64,000 nt of DNA from Chryseolinea soli (lineage in GTDB: Bacteria > Bacteroidota > Bacteroidia > Cytophagales > Cyclobacteriaceae), in NCBI RefSeq assembly GCF_003589925.1, contig NZ_CP032382.1, positions 1,488,001-1,552,000 on the forward strand, in the 5' to 3' direction. The position numbers were made by a program, and so were the translations under genes. Positions 18,418 through 27,812 of the stretch are shown piece by piece (position 1 is the stretch's first letter; every line of letters begins with the position of its first letter). A model generated the notes under the pieces. It saw nothing but the letters and a program-made list of their open reading frames with translations. It did no database searches and was not told where the DNA came from.

Positions 18418-20382
18418 CTATTTCAGGTATGTCTCAAACCATTTCCAATAGCGATCATAACGATCTTTCAAATAGCTGGGCACTCTCAACCCGTGGTGTT
18501 GCTTGGGATAGATGATCAGCTGGGTAGGCACATTCAATGAACGCAACGCCTGGTACATCTGTTCGCTGCCGGCTGCCGGCACGTTGAAATCGCTTTCTCC
18601 CACCATATAGAGCGTGGGCGTTTTGATCTTTTCGGCATTCCAGAAGGGATACGACACCTTCGTCCATTTCTCCATGTTTTTCCAAGGTACCCCTAATTCC
18701 ATTTCATATTGTTGCACATATTGATCCGTGCCATACATCGAGGTTTGCAACGCACTGCCCGCACCGCTGGCCGCGGCCTTGAAGCGGGAGTCTGTTGCCG
18801 TCGTGTAGTCGGTGAGAATGCCGCCATAGCTCCAGCCGCCGATAGCAAGTTTGTCGGGGTCCGCATCGCCCGACTTTACGAGATAGTCCACACCGGCTAA
18901 CAGATCGGCCACTTCTTTATTTCCCCAATCCCCAAAAATAGCACGCGAGAATGCATAGCCTTTGCCGTTGCTTCCGCGATAGTTGATGTTGGCTACGGCA
19001 TAACCCTTTGCCGCGAGCACCTGATTTGTCATATCGAACTCATATTCGTCTTGCGCCACGGGGCCACCGTGGATCCACAACAGCAAGGGCAACTTCTGTC
19101 CTTTGGGTTTTCCATAGGGACGGAACAAAATTCCACCCACTTCCATGCCTTCCTTGTTTTTGAAGGTGAAGCCCTCGGCGGTGGCAAAGTGATGGGTCTT
19201 TACAAACGCTTCATTGTGATTGGTCAATGCTTTGAACGCGCCGTTCTCCAGCAGGTAAAGTTCCGGTGGACTCGCGGGCTCACTCATCAAGACCACCGAC
19301 TTCGTGTCGGTGAAAGGAAGCACATCGGTGACGCTGTGTTGACCGGAGGTGCGCTTCGTATATTTTTTTGTGGCAACATCAAATTCCATCACATAACGCT
19401 CGCGGTCGTCTTCGATCAATGCGAAAATAGAATGACCGTTCTTAGACCATTGGGGATTGTTCACCGGACGGTCCAACGTCTTCGACAACAATATGGGCTC
19501 GCCACCGCCAACCGGAACGATCGCCAAGTGCGCTTCATCATAGGTGTCCCATTCGGGGGAGATCGATCGCAGATAAGCAATGTATTTTCCATCGGGACTC
19601 CACGCCGGCTTTTTATCGTAGTCTACCCAAGTGGTGAGCTGTCGCGGTTTTGCATGTGCCTTAGCCTCCACGATCCAGATGTCGGAGTTGAGGTTGCGGT
19701 CCGGGTCTTCCGTTCGGTTGCTGGTGTAGGCGATGTATTTGCTGTCGGGCGACCACACGGCATCCGACTGATCGAACTTACCCGACGTTAACGAATCGAG
19801 TTTCTTTGTAGCGACATCATACACATAGAGGTGTGTGTGAAGATGCTCGAGATAACCTCCTGGATCTTCCTTGAAATGATAGCGGTCGATCACGATCGGT
19901 TTGGCCGGCTTATCTTTCACGGTGTCTGCCTTTTCTTCGTCCTGGATGAGAAAGAGAATTTTTTTTCCGTCCGGGCTCCATTCATAATCCGAAATGCTGG
20001 CTTTGAATTTGGTTTGTTGGTGAGCTTCACCTCCCCGGCGGTCCATCAACCAAAGCTGGCTTTTGTCTTTTGCTTTTTCGCGACCGGAAAGAAAGCTGAT
20101 CCACCGGCCGTCGGGACTAAACCGGGGACTGCTTTCGCCCTCTTCGGTGTAGGTGAGTTGTATGGCCCCGCTGCCATCGGTGGCCACCATCCAGATATTA
20201 TTGTCGTTGGTGTCGCGGGCTGAATCGGGTGTCGATACGGTGTAGGCCACCCATTTGCCATCGGGTGAGAGATGAGGGTCCTTGACGGCTTTGACGTGAT
20301 AGACATCGGACGGGTGCAAGAGCCGTTGTGCTGAACCCATGATCGACAGGGATAGCAGAAAGATGAGGGATAAGGACTTCAT
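18418..20382 (-). CDS. Secreted S9 family (prolyl oligopeptidase-type) peptidase
   Basis: Exported serine peptidase of 654 residues. The N-terminal hydrophobic segment LSLIFLLSLSIMGSAQ is a signal peptide. Residues of about 30-370 form a WD40-like/TolB-like beta propeller with repeated SPDGKWVAY, SPDGRWISF and SPDGKYIAY blades. The C-terminal alpha/beta hydrolase domain has the nucleophile in GGWSYGG (about Ser518), the acid in GESDFNVP (about Asp598) and the base in KQHHG (about His629/630). Relatives are dipeptidyl or acylaminoacyl peptidases; the exact specificity cannot be read. It is convergent with dnaK, and its start lies downstream of the terminator of the next gene. Confidence 0.9.
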   Translation of the reverse strand: MKSLSLIFLLSLSIMGSAQRLLHPSDVYHVKAVKDPHLSPDGKWVAYTVSTPDSARDTNDNNIWMVATDGSGAIQLTYTEEGESSPRFSPDGRWISFLSGREKAKDKSQLWLMDRRGGEAHQQTKFKASISDYEWSPDGKKILFLIQDEEKADTVKDKPAKPIVIDRYHFKEDPGGYLEHLHTHLYVYDVATKKLDSLTSGKFDQSDAVWSPDSKYIAYTSNRTEDPDRNLNSDIWIVEAKAHAKPRQLTTWVDYDKKPAWSPDGKYIAYLRSISPEWDTYDEAHLAIVPVGGGEPILLSKTLDRPVNNPQWSKNGHSIFALIEDDRERYVMEFDVATKKYTKRTSGQHSVTDVLPFTDTKSVVLMSEPASPPELYLLENGAFKALTNHNEAFVKTHHFATAEGFTFKNKEGMEVGGILFRPYGKPKGQKLPLLLWIHGGPVAQDEYEFDMTNQVLAAKGYAVANINYRGSNGKGYAFSRAIFGDWGNKEVADLLAGVDYLVKSGDADPDKLAIGGWSYGGILTDYTTATDSRFKAAASGAGSALQTSMYGTDQYVQQYEMELGVPWKNMEKWTKVSYPFWNAEKIKTPTLYMVGESDFNVPAAGSEQMYQALRSLNVPTQLIIYPKQHHGLRVPSYLKDRYDRYWKWFETYLK

Positions 20383-20454
20383 GTATGCAAAGGAGGTTTA
20401 GGATGCTGAAAGTTAATTTTTTTCATCATCCCAGGCCAACCACTCAACACCTTC

Positions 20455-20493
20455 TCATAAAAAATCCCTTCGAACGTCTTTCGAAGGGATTTT
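20455..20493 (-). terminator. Terminator after the first FtsX-type permease
   Basis: AAAATCCCTTCGAA at 20461-20474 pairs perfectly (14 bp) with its complement at 20480-20493 around a 5-base loop; on the minus strand it is followed by a T run. Confidence 0.92.
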
Positions 20494-20533
20494 CATGCAT
20501 AGAAAAACTAGTATAGAAAAAATGGTTATTACA

Positions 20534-22939
20534 TTACTCCGACCGCAGTGATTTTACGGGGTTCACGACGGCTGCTTTGAACGAACGGTACCCCACCGTG
20601 GCCATGGCGATGATCAGCGTAGTGACGAGGCCAATCAAAAATATTCCGGGACCGATCGTGATCTTGTAGGCGAATTCATCTAAAAACATGTTCATGACCC
20701 ACCAGGCCATCGGCGCCGCGATCAGGAAGCCGAGACCGATGAGCTTCAGGAACTCGCGCGAAAACATAATCACGATACTTTCCACCGAAGCGCCCATCAC
20801 TTTGCGGACGCCGATCTCTTTGGTCTTTTGGTTTGCCATGAACGTTACCAGGCCGAACAATCCGAGGCAGCCGATGAAAATAGCGATGGATGAGAAGACA
20901 CTCAACAGCACCGATATTCTTCGCTCGCCTTCATAAAATTCCTCGATTTGTTGATCCAGAAATTCATAGCTGAAAATATAGTCGGGGTATGCCCGCTCCC
21001 ACACCGGTTTCAGGTGCGCTAAAACATCCTGCACGGCACCGGCCTTCACTTGCAACGCTAAATATCTGTATTCCGAAACCTGGTTCATCAGGACCAACGG
21101 TTCGATGGCACTGCGCAGCGATACCGTGTGAAAATCTTTCACCACACCCACCACAGGGAGTGTTTTACCCCGCATCTTCAAAATCTTTCCTTCGATTTCA
21201 GCGGCATTAGCAAAGCCCACGGTGTGGGCAAGCTTTTCATTCACAACAAATCCCGTGGCCGTGTCGAGGTCTTGCAAATTTTTTCCTGCGATGAATTGCA
21301 AACCGAATAGCGATGCATAATTGCCGTCGATCTGTTTCACTTGCGTGGCGAAATTCTCATCGCCACCTTCTACTTTCAAATTGGTACCGGACACGTGGCC
21401 GGAAGAAGGAGGATCGCTGTTCAAGCTCACGGCTTGCACACCGCTCATCACGGCCACTTCTTCGCGAAGCGTACGGAGCTTGCTCACTCCATCCATTGCG
21501 CGAACAGAAACGCGCTCGGGGACGGGTACCACAAGGATGGCATCTTTCCGAAAGCCGAGATCTTTTTTCTGAAAATAATTCATCTGGTCGATCACGACGA
21601 TGGTGCCGATGATAAAAAATTGAGAGATCATGAACTGCGCCACTACCAATCCCCTGCGCAGGTTATAGCCGGACGAATTTTTATTGCTGATCAGATTCTT
21701 CAATGCCAACGCCGGCTGAAAGCCCGATACGACAAAGGCCGGGTACAATCCCGCCATGAGCGCCACGGTGGCAGAAACCAAAATGATGAAACCCCACAAC
21801 TGGAGATCGGAACCAAAATTCAACGACAAATGTAGATCGAGGAAAGGGTTGAGGAACGTGAGCGCCAGTTGTGACAACGCAATGGCAATGAGCAATGAGA
21901 TCAGCGTGATCAAACCGGTCTCGCCCAAGAACTGCCGGATCAATTGACTCTTGGTGCTGCCCAACGATTTGCGTATACCTACCTCTTTCGAACGCTTGAT
22001 GGCCTCAGCGGTAGCGAGGTTCACAAAGTTGATACAAGCTGTAATGATGAGGATGAATCCGATCACGCTAAAGGCCATCAACATGCCGCGCTCCACGGTG
22101 TTGTAGCTGAACGTCTCATAGCGCGTGTCGAAATGAAGATCGCTCAACGGTTCTAAGGCGAACTGTGTGTTATCCGGGTCATCTTTGCCGATGTATTTTT
22201 CAGCAAACGCCGGCAGACGGCTTGCTATTTTCGACGGTGTTTCGCCTTCCTTCAATAAAATATAACATTGCTGGTCACTCCAGATGCTGTTCCAGCCCGA
22301 TTGTTCACGGTCTTTTTTTACGGTGATGTAGGAGAGCATCACATCAAAAGGAAAATCGGTATTGCCGGGATAGTCTTCGGCCACCGCCGCGACTTTATAT
22401 TCGATGTTTTCAAATTTCAACACTTCACCGATGGCATCTTCTTTGCCGAAATATTTTAATGCCGAACGCTTCGAGATCACAGCGCTGTTCGGTTCGGCCA
22501 GTCCTTTCTGGGCGTCTCCGATCAACACGGGCCGGTCGAACATCTGGAAAAACCCAGGTTCGATGATCACCACGCCGCTTCGTTCTTCGTATTTCTTTGG
22601 TTCACCCTTCTGTTGCGGTATGGTGATCAACGCGCCCGCACGATACTCCCCGAACATGACGTTCTCAACTTCGGGAAAATCCGTGCGGAATGCATCCGGC
22701 AAAACCGTGGGCACGCCCGACGTATATTGCTTGCCATCGTTGCCGTCTGACTCGCTCACGACACGATAAATGCGATCGCGCTTGGCATGAAAGTTATCAT
22801 AGCTGGACAAGTGCCTCACCAGGAGAAAAAGCACCAAACTGCACGTGATCCCCATGGCCAATCCCGAAATGTTGATGAGGGTGCTGCCCTTGCCCCGGAG
22901 CAGGTTTCGGATGGCCGTTTTAAAATAGTTTTTCAGCAT
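20534..22939 (-). CDS. ABC transporter permease, MacB/FtsX type (first copy)
   Basis: The 801-residue protein has the Bacteroidota double FtsX layout: N-terminal helix after MLKNYFKTAIRNLLRGKG, a large MacB-like periplasmic domain, three helices (VIGFILIITACINFVNLATAEA onward), a second periplasmic domain and three final helices ending in VVNPVKSLRSE. The start at 22939 is chosen because MLKNYFKTAIRN is the conserved family N-terminus; the frame runs 11 codons further. No ATPase gene is adjacent, as is common in this family, so the partner is encoded elsewhere. A paralogue lies at 37376-39820. The TGGCA-N6-TTGA element sits 29 bases upstream. Confidence 0.9.
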   Translation of the reverse strand: MLKNYFKTAIRNLLRGKGSTLINISGLAMGITCSLVLFLLVRHLSSYDNFHAKRDRIYRVVSESDGNDGKQYTSGVPTVLPDAFRTDFPEVENVMFGEYRAGALITIPQQKGEPKKYEERSGVVIIEPGFFQMFDRPVLIGDAQKGLAEPNSAVISKRSALKYFGKEDAIGEVLKFENIEYKVAAVAEDYPGNTDFPFDVMLSYITVKKDREQSGWNSIWSDQQCYILLKEGETPSKIASRLPAFAEKYIGKDDPDNTQFALEPLSDLHFDTRYETFSYNTVERGMLMAFSVIGFILIITACINFVNLATAEAIKRSKEVGIRKSLGSTKSQLIRQFLGETGLITLISLLIAIALSQLALTFLNPFLDLHLSLNFGSDLQLWGFIILVSATVALMAGLYPAFVVSGFQPALALKNLISNKNSSGYNLRRGLVVAQFMISQFFIIGTIVVIDQMNYFQKKDLGFRKDAILVVPVPERVSVRAMDGVSKLRTLREEVAVMSGVQAVSLNSDPPSSGHVSGTNLKVEGGDENFATQVKQIDGNYASLFGLQFIAGKNLQDLDTATGFVVNEKLAHTVGFANAAEIEGKILKMRGKTLPVVGVVKDFHTVSLRSAIEPLVLMNQVSEYRYLALQVKAGAVQDVLAHLKPVWERAYPDYIFSYEFLDQQIEEFYEGERRISVLLSVFSSIAIFIGCLGLFGLVTFMANQKTKEIGVRKVMGASVESIVIMFSREFLKLIGLGFLIAAPMAWWVMNMFLDEFAYKITIGPGIFLIGLVTTLIIAMATVGYRSFKAAVVNPVKSLRSE

Positions 22940-22968
22940 AAATTTTTCTCTGGAAATGTTGGAACAAC

Positions 22969-22984
22969 TCAAGACGAGTGCCAG
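22969..22984 (-). promoter_or_regulatory. CTGGCA-N6-TTGA element before the first FtsX permease
   Basis: Read on the minus strand: CTGGCA at 22984-22979, six bases (CTCGTC), TTGA at 22972-22969, then 29 bases to the ATG. It is the same element as before grpE, dnaK and the other FtsX permease, including the C after TGGCA expected in a sigma-54 -24 box. Confidence 0.5.
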
Positions 22985-23133
22985 GGTAAAAAAGGCTTAG
23001 GATGGGCTCTAATTTAGGTGTTGAACCGCTTAGGTTGTACACAAACGACCCATTTCGTCCGCTATCGAACAGTGTTTTCGAAATTATTCCTGCCCGTTCT
23101 ACGTTAATGACACTGAATCCTTATTTTTGAGCC

Positions 23134-23304
23134 ATGCTTCAGCAGATCTTGGTCGGTTCGATTTTTTTGGGCGCCGTGGTTTACGTCGGAAGGCTTATCT
23201 ATAAAAGCTTTCAAGTGAAGTCGGGGTGTGCCACGGGTTGTGGGAAATGTGGCGCCGTGGATTTTGAAAAGATCGAAGCACAGATCAAAAAAGAAGGGCT
23301 GTAA
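23134..23304 (+). CDS. FeoB-associated Cys-rich membrane protein, 56 aa
   Basis: A very short gene: residues 4-22 (QILVGSIFLGAVVYVGRLI) form one membrane helix, followed by a basic stretch and the cysteine cluster SGCATGCGKCG with cysteines at about residues 32, 36 and 39, then a charged tail. This pattern matches the small FeoB-associated proteins that accompany ferrous iron transporters. No feoA or feoB is in the window, so here it is detached from its usual partner. The ATG at 23134 is the only sensible start. It is convergent with the radical SAM gene, with 20 bases between the stops. Confidence 0.72.
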   Translation: MLQQILVGSIFLGAVVYVGRLIYKSFQVKSGCATGCGKCGAVDFEKIEAQIKKEGL

Positions 23305-23324
23305 AAATTGCGATAGACGACCCG

Positions 23325-24347
23325 TTAAGCAAAAATCTTTGTTCCCTCCGTACAGTTCTTACAAATCTCAATCTCACTTCTCGAATGCAGCAGCGACGAC
23401 CGGAAGGCGTTGTATTTTTCGCTATTCCAGATGTCGCGGAACGAGTCTTTCTTCAGGTCGCCCAGCACAAAGTGGGCATCCTTATCGAAGCAGCAGGGCA
23501 CTACCTTGCCGTCCCAGGTAATGACACAGCTGTGCCACATTTTCCAGCACTCATTGAGCATCTTATTCTTGAGCGCATAGGAACCGTCGCTCATCTTGCG
23601 ATAGCGTGAGTATTGGTCTTGCTCGGGAATGAGCGGCGAGCCTTGTTTGTAGTTATAGATCTGCGCCGTTTTCAACACCACTTGGTCGACGCCAAGCTTT
23701 TCGGCCAGGGCGTATACTTCCGGGATCTGGTGTTCATTGGGTTTTACGACCAGGAATTGAAAGATGACATGGGGGGTCCGGGATTTCAATTCCTTTTTCC
23801 AGCGCAAAATGTTTTGTGCGCCTTCCAGCACTTTGTCTAACGAGCCGCCTACGCGGTAATTTTGATAGGTGTCCTGCGAGGTGCCATCGATGGAGATGAT
23901 GAGCCGGTCAAGGGAAGACTGCACCGTGGCCTTGGCCATATCGTCTTTTAAATAATGTGCATTGGTCGACGTGGCCGTATAGATCCCCTTGCGGGACGCA
24001 TAGTTCACCATGTCGAGGAACTGCGGATGCAAAAATGGCTCGCCCTGAAAATAGAACGTGAGGTAACTGAGGGTAGGCGCCAATTGATCGATCACGTTGC
24101 GAAACAATTCTTCCTGCAACATGCCCGTGGGGCGTGTGAACGAACGCAGACCGCTGGGGCACTCGGGGCAACGCAGGTTGCACGATGTGGTGGGCTCGAA
24201 CGAGAGGCTGATGGGCAGGCCTTGGATGGAAGGCTTCCCGGTGAAGGTCGAGGTGTGAAAGCTGGTATAGATGCGCGCCGCATTCAGCGCCCGGCCGAAC
24301 GAGCTTTTGGCCATCATATTCACGCTATCGCGGAAATTAACCTTCAT
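23325..24347 (-). CDS. Radical SAM/SPASM domain protein
   Basis: The 340-residue protein carries the radical SAM cluster motif CNLRCPEC (CX3CX2C form) near residue 53, then a TIM-barrel core including the FYFQGEPFLHP and IISIDGTSQDTY segments. The C-terminal SPASM part has the cysteines of CWKMWHSC, VVPCCFD and EICKNCTEG, which bind auxiliary Fe-S clusters. The start at 24347 (MKVNFRDSVNMMAK) is preferred over the 37-codon longer frame, whose extra residues look like non-coding G/C-rich sequence. Members modify peptides or act in cofactor and cell-surface sugar pathways. No precursor peptide gene was found nearby, so the substrate is open. Confidence 0.87.
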   Translation of the reverse strand: MKVNFRDSVNMMAKSSFGRALNAARIYTSFHTSTFTGKPSIQGLPISLSFEPTTSCNLRCPECPSGLRSFTRPTGMLQEELFRNVIDQLAPTLSYLTFYFQGEPFLHPQFLDMVNYASRKGIYTATSTNAHYLKDDMAKATVQSSLDRLIISIDGTSQDTYQNYRVGGSLDKVLEGAQNILRWKKELKSRTPHVIFQFLVVKPNEHQIPEVYALAEKLGVDQVVLKTAQIYNYKQGSPLIPEQDQYSRYRKMSDGSYALKNKMLNECWKMWHSCVITWDGKVVPCCFDKDAHFVLGDLKKDSFRDIWNSEKYNAFRSSLLHSRSEIEICKNCTEGTKIFA

Positions 24348-24504
24348 GCACCCTGCGTTGATTCGGCAGCAAGGTAAGGATAAATTGCCGCCCCTGCCCA
24401 TTCCCCACCCGGTGTAAGCGTGCCTTTCTTCAGGATCTCTTCCGTCTGAGCCTATCAAAAAGTTCAGGCAGGTTTATATCTTGCAAAGGTTTATTTCACA
24501 GCTC

Positions 24505-25668
24505 ATGAAAAAATGTATTGGGGCCTGCATCCTGTTTTTCGCCTTCATGGGCGCCTATGCCCAAGCGTTATCCGACCGCGCCACGATCTCCGTGATCACC
24601 TGCGGACCTTTCCAGGGAGAATTGTATTCGGCCTTCGGACACAACGCCATTCGCGTGTATGACCCCGACCAGAACATCGACGCCGTCTTCAACTATGGCG
24701 TATTCGACTTCGACCAACCCCATTTCTACCTCAACTTCGCCCGCGGCTATCTCTTTTACAAGCTGGCCGCCTATGACTACCGGCGTTTTCAATCGTCCTA
24801 CATCTACTACAACCGTTTCCTTCACGCCCAGGAACTGAATCTCACTCCCGAGCAGAAACAGAAATTGTTCGACTACCTGATGTGGAATCGGAAACCCGAA
24901 AACGAAACTTACCGCTACGACTATTTCTACAACAACTGCGCAACCAAGATCCGCGATGTAGTCGTAACCGCCCTCGGCAAGGACGTTACATTCGATGGCT
25001 CCTATATCAAAACCGATTACACCATCCGCCAACTCACCGACCTCTACCTGGGCCATCAGCCTTGGGGCGATCTCGGCATTGACATCTGCCTGGGTCTTCC
25101 CATGGATAAAAAGGCCTCGCCTTATGAATACATGTTCCTGCCCGACTACATCGAGTCGGGATTTGATCACGCGACCATACAACAAAACGGCACTACGGTT
25201 CCCCTGGTAAAAGCCAAGGTCAACGTATACGACGCGCGCCCCGAAGAAATACCGGGCGGCTTGCCACATCCCCTCTACGTGTTTGGAACGCTTGCCTTAC
25301 TCTGCATCGCGATCACCGCATGGGATTTCAAAAGAGGAAAACCGTCCACTTGGCTGGACGGCACACTCCTCACCGTGACAGGTCTTTTGGGGTTCCTCCT
25401 TTTCTTTTTATGGTTCTTCACCGACCATCAGGCGGCAGCAAAAAATTTCAACTTGCTTTGGGCACTACCCTCCAATCTGGTCGCAGCCATTGCGCTCTTC
25501 CGCCGGCCGATGTGGCTGAAGAAATATTTTCTCGGCTTGGCTATACTCAGCGCGCTGCTGTTGCTTACCTGGCCCATATTGCCTCAACAACTTCATACAT
25601 CGCTGATCCCGATCGTCATCGCTATTCTGATACGCGCGTTCACACAATACAAGCTTTGGAAAAAATAA
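24505..25668 (+). CDS. lnb: Lnb-type lipoprotein N-acyltransferase (formerly DUF4105)
   Basis: Probable enzyme adding the third acyl chain to the N-terminal cysteine of lipoproteins, replacing Lnt in Bacteroidota. The 387-residue protein has a signal peptide (to about residue 20), an N-terminal periplasmic domain of the former DUF4105 type and exactly five C-terminal membrane helices starting at YVFGTLALLCIAITAW. Candidate catalytic residues are His46 in SAFGHNAIRVYD and Cys145 in YFYNNCATKIRD. The function rests on published work on Bacteroides Lnb, as I recall it. The frame extends to a TTG at 24481, but the ATG at 24505 gives a clean signal peptide. The many lipoproteins in this window (SusD-like, DUF4249) would be its substrates. 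Confidence 0.8.
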   Translation: MKKCIGACILFFAFMGAYAQALSDRATISVITCGPFQGELYSAFGHNAIRVYDPDQNIDAVFNYGVFDFDQPHFYLNFARGYLFYKLAAYDYRRFQSSYIYYNRFLHAQELNLTPEQKQKLFDYLMWNRKPENETYRYDYFYNNCATKIRDVVVTALGKDVTFDGSYIKTDYTIRQLTDLYLGHQPWGDLGIDICLGLPMDKKASPYEYMFLPDYIESGFDHATIQQNGTTVPLVKAKVNVYDARPEEIPGGLPHPLYVFGTLALLCIAITAWDFKRGKPSTWLDGTLLTVTGLLGFLLFFLWFFTDHQAAAKNFNLLWALPSNLVAAIALFRRPMWLKKYFLGLAILSALLLLTWPILPQQLHTSLIPIVIAILIRAFTQYKLWKK

Positions 25669-25739
25669 ACCCCGGGGTTCGCCCAGGGTCTTTGATAAAG
25701 GATCTCGTTCGTGTGGCTCAAATTTCAGAACCATCATGC

Positions 25740-27137
25740 TTAAAGATGGATCGGGCGATTCGCCGTAGCCGCAAGACACGCTTCTTTCACGGCTTCCATA
25801 TAGGTCGGGTGAGCATGCGACATTCTTGAAACGTCCTCCGCAGATGCGCGGAACTCCATCGCCGTAACACCGGCGGCGATCATATCGGCAGCCCGCGCGC
25901 CGATGATGTGAACGCCAAGGATCTCGTCGGTTTGTTTATCGGCGAGGATCTTTACAAAACCATCGGTGTCCATGCTGGCGCGTGCTCTTCCCAAGGCTTT
26001 GTAAGGGAAGTTGCCCACCTTATAGGCCTTGCCATCGGTTTTCAATTGTTCTTCGGTATAGCCTACGCTGGCCACTTCCGGCCAGGTGTATACCACGCCG
26101 GGAATGAGCAGGTAATGCACGTGAGGCTTTTGTCCCGCAAATTGTTCTGCTACAAACGTCCCCTCCTCCTCGGCTTTGTGCGCGAGCATGGCGCCACGCA
26201 CCACATCCCCGATTGCATAGATATTGTCGACCTTGGTTTTCAAATGCTCGTCTACCGGAATTTGACCTTTCACGGTTTCGATACCAACCTTATCCAACCC
26301 AAGTCCGTCGGTGTAGGGTCTTCTGCCGATGCTCACCAAACAGTAGTCGCCTTTCAGTTCGATGGTTTTTCCGTCTTTGGCCTCGGCTTTCACCACCACT
26401 TCATTGCCTGTGTTCTGGACCGACGTCACTTTGTGACCGAGGAAAAAATCCATGCCCAGTTTCTTGGTCACTTTCAAAAGCTCTTTGCCCAATGAACCGT
26501 CCATCGTGGGGATAAGACTGTCGAGGAACTCGACTACCGTTACTTTGGATCCCAAACGCGCGTACACTGAGCCAAGCTCCATGCCGATCACGCCGCCACC
26601 AATGACAATGAAATGCTTCGGTACTTCCTTCAGTTCCAGTGCTTCCGTGCTGGAGATGATCCTCTTTTTGTCGAATGGCGCAAAGGGAAGGGGTGTAGGC
26701 TTGGAGCCGGTGGCGATGATCACGCGCTCGGTCGTGATGGTCGTTTCCTTGCCGTCTTTTGCCGTTACCTTGATCGTATTTTTATCGACAAACGATCCTA
26801 CGCCGGTCAGTACGTCGATCTTATTTTTCTTCATCAGGAAAGCGATGCCGTCTACGTTGGCCTTCACCACGCCGCTTTTCCGTTTGATCATTTGGGTGAT
26901 GTTCACCTTCGGTGCAGGAATGTCGATCCCATGCTCGGCAAAATGTTCCTTGGCGGTGATGAAATGCTCTGAAGAATCCAGCAAAGCTTTGGAGGGAATA
27001 CAGCCTACGTTGAGGCAGGTGCCGCCCAGGGTATCGTATTTTTCGATGATGGCGGTTTTAAAACCGAGTTGTGCACAACGAATGGCTGCTACGTAACCAC
27101 CAGGTCCCGAGCCAATAACTGCGACATTGTATTGCAT
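25740..27137 (-). CDS. lpdA: Dihydrolipoyl dehydrogenase (E3)
   Basis: FAD enzyme reoxidising lipoyl groups of 2-oxoacid dehydrogenase complexes with NAD. The 465-residue protein has the N-terminal FAD site GSGPGGYVAAIRCAQLG, the redox-active disulfide GGTCLNVGCIPSK, the NAD site IGGGVIGMELGSVYARLG and the C-terminal HAHPTYMEAVKEA with the His-Glu pair of the partner subunit's active site. As the last gene of the run sucA-sucB-lipoprotein-barrel-lpd it most likely serves the oxoglutarate dehydrogenase complex. It follows the barrel gene by 6 bases. Confidence 0.95.
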   Translation of the reverse strand: MQYNVAVIGSGPGGYVAAIRCAQLGFKTAIIEKYDTLGGTCLNVGCIPSKALLDSSEHFITAKEHFAEHGIDIPAPKVNITQMIKRKSGVVKANVDGIAFLMKKNKIDVLTGVGSFVDKNTIKVTAKDGKETTITTERVIIATGSKPTPLPFAPFDKKRIISSTEALELKEVPKHFIVIGGGVIGMELGSVYARLGSKVTVVEFLDSLIPTMDGSLGKELLKVTKKLGMDFFLGHKVTSVQNTGNEVVVKAEAKDGKTIELKGDYCLVSIGRRPYTDGLGLDKVGIETVKGQIPVDEHLKTKVDNIYAIGDVVRGAMLAHKAEEEGTFVAEQFAGQKPHVHYLLIPGVVYTWPEVASVGYTEEQLKTDGKAYKVGNFPYKALGRARASMDTDGFVKILADKQTDEILGVHIIGARAADMIAAGVTAMEFRASAEDVSRMSHAHPTYMEAVKEACLAATANRPIHL

Positions 27138-27143
27138 AAGATC

Positions 27144-27812
27144 TTAATTGTTATTTTCTAAAAGTTTATAAACGATGCGAATCGATGCTCCTACGGTGGC
27201 AACATTATTATATGGCGTGTCCTTTTTTGTGCCCATATAGCCAACGCCGGGTATCAAATAGACGGGAAAATTGTCCTCGTCGTATGCCGTCACAACATAA
27301 CTGAACCGAGCCTGAAAATTAACGGAAAATCTCGAGTTCCCTATTGGCAGCCGGTAGCCGGGCTGTACTTCAAGGGCAACCAAACGGCTGGACTGCTCCA
27401 GCGTCCTGAACGTATCGCCGTAATAATTTCCCTCATCGCGGAACCGAACCTTGAACCGCTCGGTAAAGTCCGAATACACGACATCGGCCAGGAGATAAAA
27501 TTGTCTGAATGGCCCGGGATGTTTGAGGATCATTCCGCCAGCACCCAGGCGAAGGTAGTGCCCTTGGTTGAAATAGGTAGAATTTTGGTAGAGCGTATCC
27601 TTTTTCACATTGGCAAACCCCACGGCCATATCAATCATGATGCCGTTTTTCGACGTGTAGATCAGTGAAGGTTCCAGCACATAGCCGCTGTTGTAAAAAA
27701 TCGGCATGGTCTTCAATACGTCGAATCCTACGGAAAGTCCAGCAGGCGATTGACCAAGTGCCGTGTGGCTAACGATCGCCAACATCACGATAACGGATAG
27801 GTGTCTAGTCAT
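27144..27812 (-). CDS. Outer-membrane beta-barrel protein, DUF6048-like
   Basis: A 222-residue protein with a signal peptide (LSVIVMLAIVSHTALGQ) and alternating beta strands that fit an 8-stranded barrel, for example YVLEPSLIYTSKNGIMIDMAVGFA, GHYLRLGAGGMIL and FYLLADVVYSDF (positions read from the translation). The GLSVGFDVLK start and GHYLRLG strand resemble DUF6048 proteins of Bacteroidota. Its start overlaps the upstream lipoprotein gene by 8 bases, suggesting that the two proteins work together at the outer membrane. Function unknown. Notably it lies inside the oxoglutarate dehydrogenase operon. Confidence 0.65.
   Translation of the reverse strand: MTRHLSVIVMLAIVSHTALGQSPAGLSVGFDVLKTMPIFYNSGYVLEPSLIYTSKNGIMIDMAVGFANVKKDTLYQNSTYFNQGHYLRLGAGGMILKHPGPFRQFYLLADVVYSDFTERFKVRFRDEGNYYGDTFRTLEQSSRLVALEVQPGYRLPIGNSRFSVNFQARFSYVVTAYDEDNFPVYLIPGVGYMGTKKDTPYNNVATVGASIRIVYKLLENNN

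Noticed and set aside
23122..23129. TATTTTTG box before the FeoB-associated gene as its promoter
   Set aside because: It ends 4 bases before the ATG, so the transcript would start inside the gene, and no -33 box is present.
23325..24347. Ribosomal peptide (RiPP) cluster around the radical SAM/SPASM gene
   Set aside because: No precursor-peptide-like small gene, peptidase or transporter is coupled to it; the neighbouring 56-residue protein is a membrane Fe-type protein on the other strand.
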